Shown: one piece after another, positions 52,317 to 64,000 of the stretch
Layout of the letters: every line of letters begins with the position of its first letter
Position numbering within the stretch: position 1 is the first letter of the stretch
Origin: Mytilisepta virgata
Taxonomy: Eukaryota > Mollusca > Bivalvia > Mytilida > Mytilidae
DNA: 64,000 nucleotides
Reading direction: 5' to 3'
Assembly: GCA_028015205.1 (NCBI GenBank)
Contig: CM051514.1
Location: forward strand, 46,702,150-46,766,149
Made by a program: the position numbers and the translations under genes
The notes under the pieces: model-generated
The model's database searches: none
The model's input: the letters and a program-made list of their open reading frames with translations, nothing else
What the model was told of the DNA's origin: nothing

Positions 52317-53833
52317 AATTAAAAAGTCATTTGTTCAGAGAACAAATGTGAGGTCTTTCCCCGTCTTTAGTTAGTGTTATGGTGTCCTATACAAATACTT
52401 AAGACAATTGAGTCATTTTGTTTACGATAAAATGTTGCCAATAGTTATCATATAGGTTCCAGAATAAAGATCAAGGGGCCTAGTATCAGAAAAAGTATGG
52501 TTGTTAAGGACTTTGTCGGTTGCTATGGACAGAAGGTCACTTCCGGTTATAAAACTTAATTCTAAACTCAGAAGGTAGTGTTGGTTAAGAATACATATGG
52601 TTGCTATGGACTTTTCATTAACGTTACCTTGTTGCTAGGGAATGACCTTGACCCATGACCTTTGACCTTTGACTCAAATTGTAGGTCTTTGCATACTGAT
52701 TCATTTAAGTATACATGTTTACTATACTATCTAATACGGTTTTCAAGTTATTGGCAAAAAACATGTTTTGCGAAACTTGTTTTGACCGCCATTTTGAAAC
52801 TGTTCAACCGAATCATACACTTCTTGGACTCAAATTGTAGGTTTTTACAAAAGGAACATTTTAAGTATACATGTTTATTATAGTATCTGTTACGGTTTAA
52901 AAGTTATAAGCAAAAAAACCAGTTTTAACATACGAATCAAGTGCAATAACTCAAAAACGACAAGTTTTACGGTTTCGGTCTCGAAGACTTTTTTGTAGAT
53001 TTCGACGTGACGAACAATTTTCCCATGTATTGTCTGCTTCAATTTTGTACGGTTTAAGTGTTTTTCTACAAAAACTGTTTACAGTGTCGGCCATTTTGAA
53101 AATGGCCGCCATTAGCCAATCAAGTTTGATTTTAAATTGAAGGGAATAAGTTGACGGTCACCAATAACCCATATGTTTACTATGTTATCTCAAACCATTT
53201 TCAAGTTATAGGCCAAAAACCATTTAGCCGAAATGCGTTAAGGGCTATAACACGAAAACCGTTTGTCGTACAGGGTTCGACCCTTTATATGAAATAAAGG
53301 TCTCAATTAGACGAGTATTTTCCCCATTACATGTCTGCTTAAATTTTGTATGGTTTTTGAGTTAACCTGATAACAAGGTGTACCATGACCTCTGACCTTG
53401 AGATTTGACATTTGACCTTGACATTTTTGAATGCAACATATGTCATCCAGGATGATTGGTGAAGGTCCCAAGTCTCTAGGACTTACCGTTTTGAAGAAAA
53501 AAATTTGACAAGTCGCGACACTTTTCGAGTCAAAAACGCGTAACCAGGAAGTTGATCGAAATTTTTTTTTTTGCGTGATGACATGTTGCCAGGAGTCCAG
53601 CGACATTTTCCACACTTCAGATTTTTGATACAGGTTATGGTTTAGGAGGAGATCTGTGCACAAGCTTTTCCGGTCTGGGGCAGATAACTCCGTTACTAAA
53701 AATAGATCGGTTTCACAGGGTCGGTCAAGGCGAGTACCGGTATGACCAAATAATGGTACCAAGTATCGAAAAGATATGTCAAGACACTTTTCGTCAATTG
53801 ATGGCAGAAAAGAAGAACAATAATAATAATAAT
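52317..53833 (+). repeat. Array unit A7
   Basis: 1517-bp full-length A unit placed between B units. Confidence 0.9.
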
Positions 53834-55482
53834 AATTAAAAACCAATTGTTCAGAAAACAATTGAAGGTCTTTCCACCTCAATTGCTGATCTGTTGATAA
53901 AAAAATGAGGTTTAAAATGTAATTGTTGGTTGTAGAGGATAGCTAAACTTTCAATGATTTCAAAGATATATGGTTCTATGTACTGAAATAAGGGAGGTAT
54001 TATGCTACTTCCCGTATTACAAATATCACTTCTGGTCTAAAAACGTCTACAGAAATAATAACGTTGCCAGAAATGATGTCATCAAAAGTAGTGCCTGAAT
54101 TTCACGCTTTCAATAGCTTTAATTGCTTTAAAAATCTGAAAAAAACTTTTAAAATGTGAAAAAAATGCAAAATACGTAATATAGGTCATGACCTTGACCT
54201 TTGACCTTGTGACCTTTTTCAAGGTCATTGGTCGTTGAGGTCATTTTAGAAGACCCCATGCCATTATTATGTACCATTGTCAATTTATAAACGAAAAACC
54301 TTAAGTTTGAACGTTCTAGGCGCAATTACTCTCAAAAGATGACGTCATACAACTTTAACTCAAATGTAACAAAGTTGCACATCAATGTCCTAAACATTTC
54401 CACCATTACATTTCCTTGGCTATCTACAACCATTTCAGAGGAGTAGTGATAACAAGCAAATGTCAAATAATAGAACTTGACCTTGACCTTTGACCTTGAT
54501 GCCAATTTGAAGGTTATCAAACCCTGATGTTAAAACAAAAGACCCCATGCCTTTATCATGTACCATTGTTGAGAAATAAACGAAAAACCGAAAATTTAAA
54601 CGTTCTGGGGGCAATTATGCCTATAAAATGACGTCATACAACTTTTATGCAAATGTAACAAAGCTAGGTCTCAACGTCCTTAACATTTTCTCCATTACAT
54701 TTTATCAGCTATATTTTACCGTTTCAGAGGAGAAGCGATAACAAGCGAAAGTCAAAATTTAGAACTTGACCTTGACCTTTGACCTTGATGCCAATTTGAA
54801 GGTTATCAATCCTTGATGTCAAAACAAAAGACCCCATGCCTTTATCATGTACCATTGTTGAGAAATAAACGAAAAACCGCAAATTTAAACGTTCTAACGG
54901 CAATTACGCCTATAAAATGACGTCATACAACTTTTATGCAAATGTAACAAAGCTAGGTCTCAATGTCCTTAACATTTTCTCCATTACATTTGATCAGCTA
55001 TCTTTTACCGTTTCAGAGGAGAAGCGAACACAAGCAAAAGTCAAAATTTAGAACTTGACCTTGACCTTTGACCTTGACCTCATTTTACTTGTTAGGGGTC
55101 ATGGACCCTAAATACAAAGTTTCATGTTGATATCTCAACTCTAAATAACAATTTGTATGATACACCAAAAGTGAAAGTCGTTTGAGGGGAAATAACTCCT
55201 ATGAAATGTCGTCAGATCCCTTCCGACCAAATTGAACAAAGTTGCGCACTGATACACTGAAGACATTGCAAGAGATTTTGGGTCGATATCTTTTACAGTT
55301 TTAGAGATATAGCGATAACAAGAAAAGGAGGACGCGGGGAGATAACTCCTATAAAAAAAAGTGTTCGGTTACACAGGGTCAATGGTGAAATCGCAATCAC
55401 TGTACGATATCATGGGCCAAAAATCCTTTCGATATGTCAAGTAACAAAAAAACATCCTAGACGGCAGAAGAAAAAAAAAAAA
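53834..55482 (+). repeat. Array unit B3
   Basis: 1649 bp. Lacks about 260 bp present in B1, jumping from CACTTCTGGT to CTAAAAACGTCTACAG. Its start hairpin has one uncompensated change (GAGAAC to GAAAAC). Confidence 0.88.
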
Positions 55483-57659
55483 AATTAAAAACCAATTCTT
55501 CAGAGAACAATTGAAGGTCTTTCCACCTCAATTGCAGATTTGTTGATAACAAAAATGAGGTTTAAAATGTAATTGTTGGTTTTAGAGCATATCTAAGCTT
55601 TCAGCGATTGCAAAAATATATGGTTCTATGGTTCTTTGATTGAAATAAGGGAGGTATTATGCTACTTCCCGTATTACAAATATCACTTCTGGTTTGATAT
55701 GATAGGTAATTTCACAATTTTTAAAAAAATATATGGACTGCTAGTTTGAATAACGAAGAAAAATGTTTATTTTTAACAAAATGTTTGTGATGAATTATAC
55801 TGTTTTGCACTATAAACATCAAAAACGTCATTAATGTGACCTTATAAATTGACAATTCTAGACCTTTTCATCGGCTGTAACATTGTCACGTTAATTAACA
55901 TTCCAATATATTCAAAACGTCTAAAAACGTCTACATAAATAATAACCTTGCCAGAAATGACGTCATCAAAAGTAGTGCCTGAATTTAACGCTTTCAATAA
56001 CTTTAATTGCTTTAAAAATCTGGAAAAAAACCTTATAAAGTGTGAAAAATGCAAAATACGTAATATAGGTCATGACCTTGACCTTTGACCTTGTGACCTA
56101 TTTCAAGGTCATTGGTCGCTGAGGTCATTGTAGAAGACCCCATGCCATTATTATGTACCATTGTCAAGTTATAAACGAAAAACCTTAAGTTTGAACGTTC
56201 TAGGCGCAATTACTCTCAAAAGATGACGTCATACAACTTTAACTCAAATGTAACAAAGTTGCGCATCAATGTCCTAAACATTTCCACCATTACATTTCCT
56301 TGGCTATCTACAACAATTTCAGAGGAGTAGTGATAACAAGCAAATGTCAAAAAATAGAACTTGACCTTGACCTTTGACCTTGATACCAATTTGAAGGTTA
56401 TCAATCCCTAATGTTAAAACAAAAGACCCCATGCCTTTATCATGTACCATTGTTGAGAAATAAACGAAAAACCGCAAATTTAAACGTTCTAGGGGCAATT
56501 ACGCCTATAAAATGACGTCATACAACTCTTTTGCAAATGTAACAAAGCTAGGTCTGAACGTCCTCAACATTTTCTCCATTACATTTTATCAGCTATCTTT
56601 TACCGTTTCAGAGGAGAAGCGATAACAAGCAAAAGTCAAAATTTAGAACTTGACCTTGACCTTTGACCTTGATGCCAAATTGAAGGTTATCAATCCTTGA
56701 TGTCAGAACAAAAGACCCCATGCCTTTATCATGTACCATTGTTGAAAAATAAACGAAAAACCGCAAATTTAAACGTTCTGTGGGCAATTACGCCTATAAA
56801 ATGACGTCATACAACTTTCATGCAATGTAACAAAGCTAGGTCTCAACGTCCTTAACATTTTCTCCATTACATTTTATCAGCTATCTTTTACCGTTTCAGA
56901 GGAGAAGCGATAACAAGCAAAAGTCAAAATTTAGAACTTGACCTTGACCTTTGACCTTGATGCCAATTTGAAGGTCATCGATCCTTGATGTCAGAACAAA
57001 AGACCCCATGCCTTTATCATGTACCATTGTTGAGAAATAAACGAAAAACCGAAAATTTAAACGTTCTAACGGCAATTACGCCTATAAAATGACGTCATAC
57101 AACTTTTATGCAAATGTAACAAAACTAGGTCTCAACGTCCTTAACATTTTCTCCATTACATTTTATCAGCTATCTTTTACCGTTTCAGAGGAGAAGCGAT
57201 AACAAGCAAAAGTCAAAATTTAGAACTTGACCTTGACCTTTGACCTTGACCTCATTTTACTTGTTAGGGGTCATGGACCCTAAATACAAAGTTTCATGTT
57301 GATATCTCAACTCTAAATAACAATTTGTATGATACACCAAAAGTGAAAGTCGTTTGAAGGGAAATAACTCCTATGAAATGTCGTCAGATCCTTTCTGACC
57401 AAATGGAACAAAGTTGCGCACAGATACACTGAAGATATTGCAAAAGATTTTAGGTCGATATCTTCTACGGTTACAGAGAAATAAAGATAACAAGAAAAGA
57501 AGGGGGCGGGGAGATAACTCCTATAAAAAAAGGTGTTCGGTTACACAGGGTCAATGGTGAAATCGTAATCACTGTACGCAATCATGGGCCAAAAATCCTT
57601 TCGATATGTCAAGTAACAAAAAAACATCCTAGACGGCAGAAGAAAAAAAAAAAAAAAAA
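55483..57659 (+). repeat. Array unit B4
   Basis: 2177 bp, the longest B unit because it holds an extra internal subrepeat. Its start hairpin is damaged (CAATTCTTC in place of CAATTGTTC). Confidence 0.88.
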
Positions 57660-57821
57660 TAATCAGAACAAAAGCAAAAGGTCTTTCCACGGAAAGTGGA
57701 AAGACCTAATAATCAGAACAAAAGCAAAAGGTCTTTCCACGGAAAGTGGAAAGACCTAATAATAATAATAATAATCAGAAGAAATACAGTAAGGTCTTTC
57801 CACTGTAGTGGGAAAGACCTT
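57660..57821 (+). repeat. Hairpin spacers S4, S5 and S6
   Basis: Inverted repeats at 57679-57707, 57729-57757 (both GGAAA-loop type) and 57791-57821 (ACTGTAGT-loop type), joined by AAT tracts. Confidence 0.88.
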
Positions 57822-59184
57822 AATTAAAAAGTCATTTGTTCAGAGAACAAATGTGAGGTCTTTCCCCGTCTCTAGTTAGTGTTATGGTGTCCTATACAAA
57901 TACTTAAGACAATTGAGTCATTTTGTTTACGATAAAATGTTGCCAATAGTTATCATATAGGTTCCAGAATAAAGATCAAGGGGCCTAGTGTCAGGAAAAG
58001 TATGGTTGTTAAGGACTTTGTCGGTTGCTATGGACAGAAGGTCACTTCCAGTTATAAAACTTAATTCTAAACTCAGAAGGTAGTGTTGGTTAAGAATACA
58101 TATGGTTGCTATGGACTTTTCATTAACGTTACCTTGTTGCTAGGGAATGACCTTGACCCATGACCTTTGACCTTTGACTCAAATTGTAGGTCTTTGCATA
58201 CTGATTCATTTAAGTATACATGTTTACTATACTATCTAATACGGTTTTCAAGTTATAAGCAAAAAACCAGTTTTAACATACAAATCAAGTGCAATAACTC
58301 AAAAACGACAAGTTTTACGGTTTCGGTCCTGAAGACTTTTTTGTAGATTTCGACGTGACGAACAATTTTCCCATGTATTGTCTGCTTCAATTTTGTACGG
58401 TTTACGTGCTTTTCCACAAAAACTGTTTACAGTGTCGGCCATTTTGAAAATGGCCGCCATTAGCCAATCAAGTTTGATTTTAAATTGAAGGGAATAAGTT
58501 GACGGTCACCAATAACCCATATGTTTACTATGTTATCTCGAACCATTTTCAAGTTATAGGCCAAAAACCATTTAGCCGAAACGCGTTAAGGGCTATAACT
58601 CGAAAACCGTTTGTCGTACAGGGTTCGACCCTTATATCAAATAAAGGTCTAAATGAGACAAGTATTTTCCCCATTACATATCTGCTTAAATTTTGTATGG
58701 TTTTTGAGTTAACCTGAAAACAAGGTGTACCATGACCTCTGACCTTGAGATTTGACCTTTGACCTTGACATTTTTGAATGCAACATATGTCATCCAGGAT
58801 GATTGGTGAAGGTCCCAAGTCTCTAGGACTTACCGTTTTGAAGAAAAAAATTTTGACGTGTCGCGACACTTTTCGGGTCAAAAACGCGTAACCAGGAAGT
58901 CGATCAGAACATTTTTTTTTGCATGACGAATCATGTCCAGGACTTGAGCAACATTTTCCCAACTTCAGATTTTTGATAACGTTTACGGTTTTTGAGTTAA
59001 TCTGCACACAAGGTTTTACGGTCTGGGGCAGATAACTCTGTTACTAAAAATAGATCGGTTTCGCAGGCCGACTCAAGTCGAGCCCAAGTAGTGTCGTTTA
59101 ATAGTACTAAGTTTCGTAATGATAGGTCGCGACACTTTTTTGACATCTGCGGCAGAAAAAAAAAAATAATAATAATAATAATAA
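57822..59184 (+). repeat. Array unit A8 (short A subfamily)
   Basis: About 1.36 kb. Lacks one internal subrepeat of about 160 bp: the text jumps from ACGGTTTTCAAGTTAT to AAGCAAAAAACCAG. The right end is a diverged form (GACATCTGCGGCAG). Confidence 0.88.
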
Positions 59185-59284
59185 TCATAAGAAATACAGT
59201 AAGGTCTTTCCTTCTGCAAAGGGAAAGACCTTAATAATCAGAAGAAATACAGTAAGGTCTTTCCACTGTAGTGGGAAAGACCTT
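59185..59284 (+). repeat. Hairpin spacers S7 and S8
   Basis: Inverted repeats at 59201-59232 (loop TTCTGCAAAG, unique in the array) and 59254-59284 (loop ACTGTAGT). Confidence 0.88.
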
Positions 59285-60636
59285 AATTAAAAAGTCATTT
59301 GTTCAGAGAACAAATGTGAGGTCTTTCCCCGTCTCTAGTTAGTGTTATGGTGTCCTATACAAATACTTAAGACAATTGAGTCATTTTGTTTACGATAAAA
59401 TGTTGCCAATAGTTATCATATAGGTTCCAGAATAAAGATCAAGGGGCCTAGTGTCAGGAAAAGTATGGTTGTTAAGGACTTTGTCGGTTGCTATGGACAG
59501 AAGGTCACTTCCAGTTATAAAACTTAATTCTAAACTCAGAAGGTAGTGTTGGTTAAGAATACATATGGTTGCTATGGACTTTTCATTAACGTTACCTTGT
59601 TGCTAGGGAATGACCTTGACCCATGACCTTTGACCTTTGACTCAAATTGTAGGTCTTTGCATACTGATTCATTTAAGTATACATGTTTACTATACTATCT
59701 AATACGGTTTTCAAGTTATAAGCAAAAAACCAGTTTTAACATACAAATCAAGTGCAATAACTCAAAAACGACAAGTTTTACGGTTTCGGTCCTGAAGACT
59801 TTTTTGTAGATTTCGACGTGACGAACAATTTTCCCATGTATTGTCTGCTTCAATTTTGTACGGTTTACGTGCTTTTCCACAAAAACTGTTTACAGTGTCG
59901 GCCATTTTGAAAATGGCCGCCATTAGCCAATCAAGTTTGATTTTAAATTGAAGGGAATAAGTTGACGGTCACCAATAACCCATATGTTTACTATGTTATC
60001 TCGAACCATTTTCAAGTTATAGGCCAAAAACCATTTAGCCGAAACGCGTTAAGGGCTATAACTCGAAAACCGTTTGTCGTACAGGGTTCGACCCTTATAT
60101 CAAATAAAGGTCTAAATGAGACAAGTATTTTCCCCATTACATATCTGCTTACATTTTGTATGGTTTTTGAGTTAACCTGAAAACAAGGTGTACCATGACC
60201 TCTGACCTTGAGATTTGACCTTTGACCTTGACATTTTTGAATGCAACATATGTCATCCAGGATGATTGGTGAAGGTCCCAAGTCTCTAGGACTTACCGTT
60301 TTGAAGAAAAAAATTTTGACGTGTCGCGACACTTTTCGGGTCAAAAACGCGTAACCAGGAAGTCGATCAGAACATTTTTTTTTGCATGACGAATCATGTC
60401 CAGGACTTGAGCAACATTTTCCCAACTTCAGATTTTTGATAACGTTTACGGTTTTTGAGTTAATCTGCACACAAGGTTTTACGGTCTGGGGCAGATAACT
60501 CTGTTACTAAAAATAGATCGGTTTCGCAGGCCGACTCAAGTCGAGCCCAAGTAGTGTCGTTTAATAGTACTAAGTTTCGTAATGATAGGTCGCGACACTT
60601 TTTTGACATCTGCGGCAGAAAAAAAAAAATAATAAT
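59285..60636 (+). repeat. Array unit A9 (short A subfamily)
   Basis: 1352 bp, almost identical to A8, including the rare ACATATCTGCTT and GAAAACAAGG variants, offset by 1463 bp. Confidence 0.9.
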
Positions 60637-61990
60637 AATTAAAAAGTCATTTGTTCAGAGAACAAATGTGAGGTCTTTCCCCGTCTCTAGTTAGTGTTAT
60701 GGTGTCCTATACAAATACTTAAGACAATTGAGTCATTTTGTTTACGATAAAATGTTGCCAATAGTTATCATATAGGTTCCAGAATAAAGATCAAGGGGCC
60801 TAGTGTCAGAAAAAGTATGGTTGTTAAGGACTTTGTCGGTTGCTATGGACAGAAGGTCACTTCCGGTTATAAAACTTAATTCTAAACTCAGAAGGTAGTG
60901 TTGGTTAAGAATACATATGGTTGCTATGGACTTTTCATTAACGTTACCTTGTTGCTAGGGAATGGCCTTGACCCATGACCTTTGACCTTTAACTCAAATT
61001 GTAGGTCTTTGCATACTGATTCATTTAAGTATACATGTTTACTATACTATCTAATACGGTTTTCAAGTTATAAGCAAAAAACCAGTTTTAACATACAAAT
61101 CAAGTGCAATAACTCAAAAACGACAAGTTTTACGGTTTCGGTCCTGAAGACTTTTTTGTAGATTTCGACGTGACGAACAATTTTCCCATGTATTGTCTGC
61201 TTCAATTTTGTACGGTTTACGTGCTTTTCCACAAAAACTGTTTACAGTGTCGGCCATTTTGAAAATGGCCGCCATTAGCCAATCAAGTTTGATTTTAAAT
61301 TGAAGGGAATAAGTTGACGGTCACCAATAACCCATATGTTTACTATGTTATCTCGAACCATTTTCAAGTTATAGGCCAAAAACCATTTAGCCGAAACCCG
61401 TTAAGGGCTATAACTCGAAAACCGTTTGTCGTACAGGGTTCGACCCTTTATATGAAATAAAGGTCTAAATGAGACAAGTATTTTCCCCATTACATGTCTG
61501 CTTAAATTTTGTATGGTTTTTGAGTTAACCTGATAACAAGGTGTACCATGACCTCTGACCTTGAGATTTGACCTTTGACCTTGACATTTTTGAATGCAAC
61601 ATATGTCATCCAGGATGATTGGTGAAGGTCCCAAGTCTCTAGGACTTACCGTTTTGAAGAAAAAAATTTTGACGTGTCGCGACACTTTTCGGGTCAAAAA
61701 CGCGTAACCAGGAAGTCGATCAGAACATTTTTTTTTGCATGACGAATCATGTCCAGGAGTTGAGCAACATTTTCCCCACTTCAGATTTTTGATAACGGTT
61801 ACGGTTTTTGAGTTAATCTGCACACAAGGTTTTACGGTCTGGGGCAGATAACTCCGTTAATAAAAATAGATCGGTTTCGCAGGCCGACTCAAGTCGAGCC
61901 CAAGTAGTGTCGTTTAATAGTACTAAGTTTCGTAATGATAGGTCGCTACACTTTTTTGACATCTGCGGCAGAAAAAAAAAATATAATAAT
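60637..61990 (+). repeat. Array unit A10 (short A subfamily)
   Basis: 1354 bp; same internal deletion as A8 and A9 but without some of their private variants. Confidence 0.9.
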
Positions 61991-63812
61991 AATTAAAAAG
62001 ACAATTGTTCAGAGAACAATTGCAAGGTCTTTCCCGTGTTAAATTGACCTTTTAATCCTCAGTTGCTAAGGATATTAGTCAAAATATAGGACTCTGTCAC
62101 CATGACCTTGACCATTGACCTTTGATTTGACCTCTACAGCTCTGAAAGAGGTTCCTGAACATAGATATATATGGTTGCTAGGTACTTTTACATCGGCTGC
62201 TAATGACTTTTTCTATGACCTTGACCATGACCTTCCATTTTGATCTCTACAGCTCTAAAATAGGGTCCTGAACATAAATATATATGGTTGCTAGGTACTT
62301 TTCCATCGGTTGCTAAGGACTTTTTCATTGACCTTGACCCTTGACCTTCCATTTTCACCTCTACAGCTCTAAAACAGGATTCTCAACAGAAATATATATG
62401 GTTGCTAGGTACTTTTCCATCGGTTGCTAAGGACTTTTTCAATGACCTTGATTTTGACCTTCCATTTTGACCTCTATGGCTCTATAATATGATCCTGAGC
62501 ATAAATATATATGGTTGCTAGGTACTTTTCCATCGGTTGCTAAGGACTTTTTCAATGACCTTGATCCTTGACCTTCAATTTTGACCTCTATGCCTCTATA
62601 ATATGATCCTCAGCATAAATATATATGGTTGCTAGGTACTTTTCCGTCGGTTACTAAGGACTTTTTCGATGACCTTGACCCTTGACCTTCCATTTTGACC
62701 TCTATGGCTCTATAATATGATCCTGAACATAAATATATATGGTTGCTAGGTACTTTTCCATCGGTTGCTAAGGGCTTTTTGGATGACCTTGATATCTGAC
62801 TTTAGACCTTGGTACTAAAATGTAGATCTTTTGTAACTGATCTTTTTTTGTATTAACATTTTCTTCATATCTATAATGGTTTTCGAGATATAGTATAAAA
62901 CAAACATACGTCAGGGGCAGTAACTCTTTAAGGAGTCATCGTAGAACTTACGGTTTCGGTCCTGAAGACTTTTTTGTAGATTTCGACGTGACGAACAATT
63001 TTCCCATGTATTGTGTGCTTCAATTTTGTACGGTTTACGTGCTTTTCCACAAAAACTGTTTACAGTGTCGGCCATTTTGAAAATGGCCGCCATTAGCCAA
63101 TCGAGTTTGATTTTAAATTGAAGGGAATAAGTTGACGGTCACCAATAACCCATATGTTTACTATGTTATCTCGAACCATTTTCAAGTTATAGGCCAAAAA
63201 CCATTTAGCCGAAACGCGTTAAGGGCTATAACTCGAAAACCGTTTGTCGTACAGGGCTCGACCCTTTATATCAAATAAAGGTCTAAATGAGACAAGTATT
63301 TTCCCCATTACATGTCTGCTTAAATTTTGTATGGTTTTTGAGTTAACCTGATAACAAGGTGTACCATGACCTCTGACCTTGAGATTTGACCTTTGACCTT
63401 GACATTTTTGAATGCAACATATGTCATCCAGGATGATTGGTGAAGGTCCCAAGTCTCTAGGACTAACCGTTTTGAAGAAAAAAAATTTGACGAGTCGCGA
63501 CACTTTTCGAGTCAAAAACGCGTAACTAGGAAGTTGATCGAAATGTTTTTTTTTGCGTGACGAATCATGACCAGGAGTCTAGCAACATTTCCCCCGCTTC
63601 AGATTTTTGATAACGGTTACGGTTTCTGAGTTTATCTGCACACAAGGTTTTTGAATGTCGGGCAGATAACTCCGTTACTAAAAATAGATCGGTTTCGCAG
63701 GGTCAGTCAAAGCGAGTCAGAGTATGACCGAATAATGGTACCAAGTATCGTAAAGATATGTCGCGACACTTTTGTTATAGTGACCGCGGAAAAGAAGAAG
63801 AATAATAATAAT
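61991..63812 (+). repeat. Array unit C (chimeric)
   Basis: 1822 bp. Starts with the B-type CAATTG hairpin. A unique left half follows, with about six subrepeats of about 118 bp (ATATATATGGTTGCTAGGTA, CTTTTCCATCGGTTGCTAAG) at about 62110-62800. From about 62950 it continues with an A-type right half. Confidence 0.88.
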
Positions 63813-64000
63813 AATTAAAAAGTCATTTGTTCAGAGAACAAATGTGAGGTCTTTCCCCGTCTCTAGTTAGTGTTATGGTGTCCTATACAAATACTTAAGA
63901 CAATTGAGTCATTTTGTTTACGATAAAATGTTGCCAATAGTTATCATATAGGTTCCAGAATAAAGATCAAGGGGCCTAGTGTCAGAAAAAGTATGGTTGT
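63813..64000 (+). repeat. Array unit A11, cut by window end
   Basis: First 188 bp of a standard A unit, so the array continues to the right. Confidence 0.9.

Larger units (their letters stand above)
39301..64000 (+). repeat. Modular tandem array (A, B, C units with hairpin spacers)
   Basis: At least 15 complete units plus a truncated one in a single orientation: A1-A6, S, B1, B2, S, S, A7, B3, B4, S, S, S, A8, S, S, A9, A10, C, A11. Each large unit starts AATTAAAAA, then a 9-bp hairpin (CATTTGTTC-AGA-GAACAAATG in A, CAATTGTTC-AGA-GAACAATTG in B and C), then AGGTCTTTCC. Each ends in purine-rich text and a (TAA)n or A-rich tract. Open frames inside recur on the minus strand of every A unit but have no recognisable domain. 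They overlap the TGACCTT-rich sequence and are not treated as genes. Confidence 0.93.

Noticed and set aside
39301..64000. CRISPR-like or rDNA-spacer array
   Set aside because: Unit size, (TAA)n junctions, eukaryotic context and absence of short regular spacers or rRNA rule these out.

Overview
The window is AT-rich, intron-rich metazoan DNA. A concentrative nucleoside transporter (CNT/SLC28) gene, bivalve-style dispersed repeats and a large modular tandem array rich in TGACCTTTGACCT suggest a mollusc, probably a marine bivalve such as a mussel. The species is an inference. No rRNA, tRNA, CRISPR or prokaryotic genes were seen.

Layout. (1) About 0.6-24 kb: a CNT gene on the minus strand. Eight exons are visible, from the ATG at 24020 down to 647, and the 3' exons lie off the left edge. 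Two retrotransposons sit in its introns in the same orientation as the gene. One is a complete 11.7-kb Ty3/Gypsy LTR element (2758-14478) with matching 1643-bp LTRs, gag, pol, and a third ORF encoding a two-zinc-finger protein. The other is a 5'-truncated LINE (19941-23016) flanked by a 12-bp target-site duplication. (2) About 24-33 kb: intergenic DNA with dispersed repeats, a fold-back element, a TTA-flanked MITE holding a 22-G run, a minisatellite, an apparently intact Tc1/mariner transposon (30511-32033) and a small MITE. (3) 33013-38303: a five-exon minus-strand gene, apparently complete, encoding about 583 residues. Its exon phases all agree. The N-terminal half is acidic; the C-terminal half may be ZU5/UPA-like. 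(4) 39301-64000: a head-to-tail array of 1.35-2.2-kb modular units of families A, B and C, joined by (TAA)n tracts and short hairpin modules S. The array runs off the right edge.

How parts work together. In the Gypsy element, gag and pol are linked by a textbook -1 frameshift signal (GGGAAAC, 5-nt spacer, perfect 9-bp stem). ORF3 starts directly after a polypyrimidine-AG splice acceptor, which suggests env-like subgenomic expression. The primer binding site matches tRNA-Leu, and a second 10-nt block complementary to the tRNA T-arm lies just downstream. The array units carry a conserved terminal hairpin with a compensatory base-pair change between families, dense AGGTCA (DR1) half-sites, and CRE palindromes in family B. 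Their structure is most like non-autonomous Helitron/Helentron or 'pearl'-type modular elements amplified in tandem, but this is unproven.
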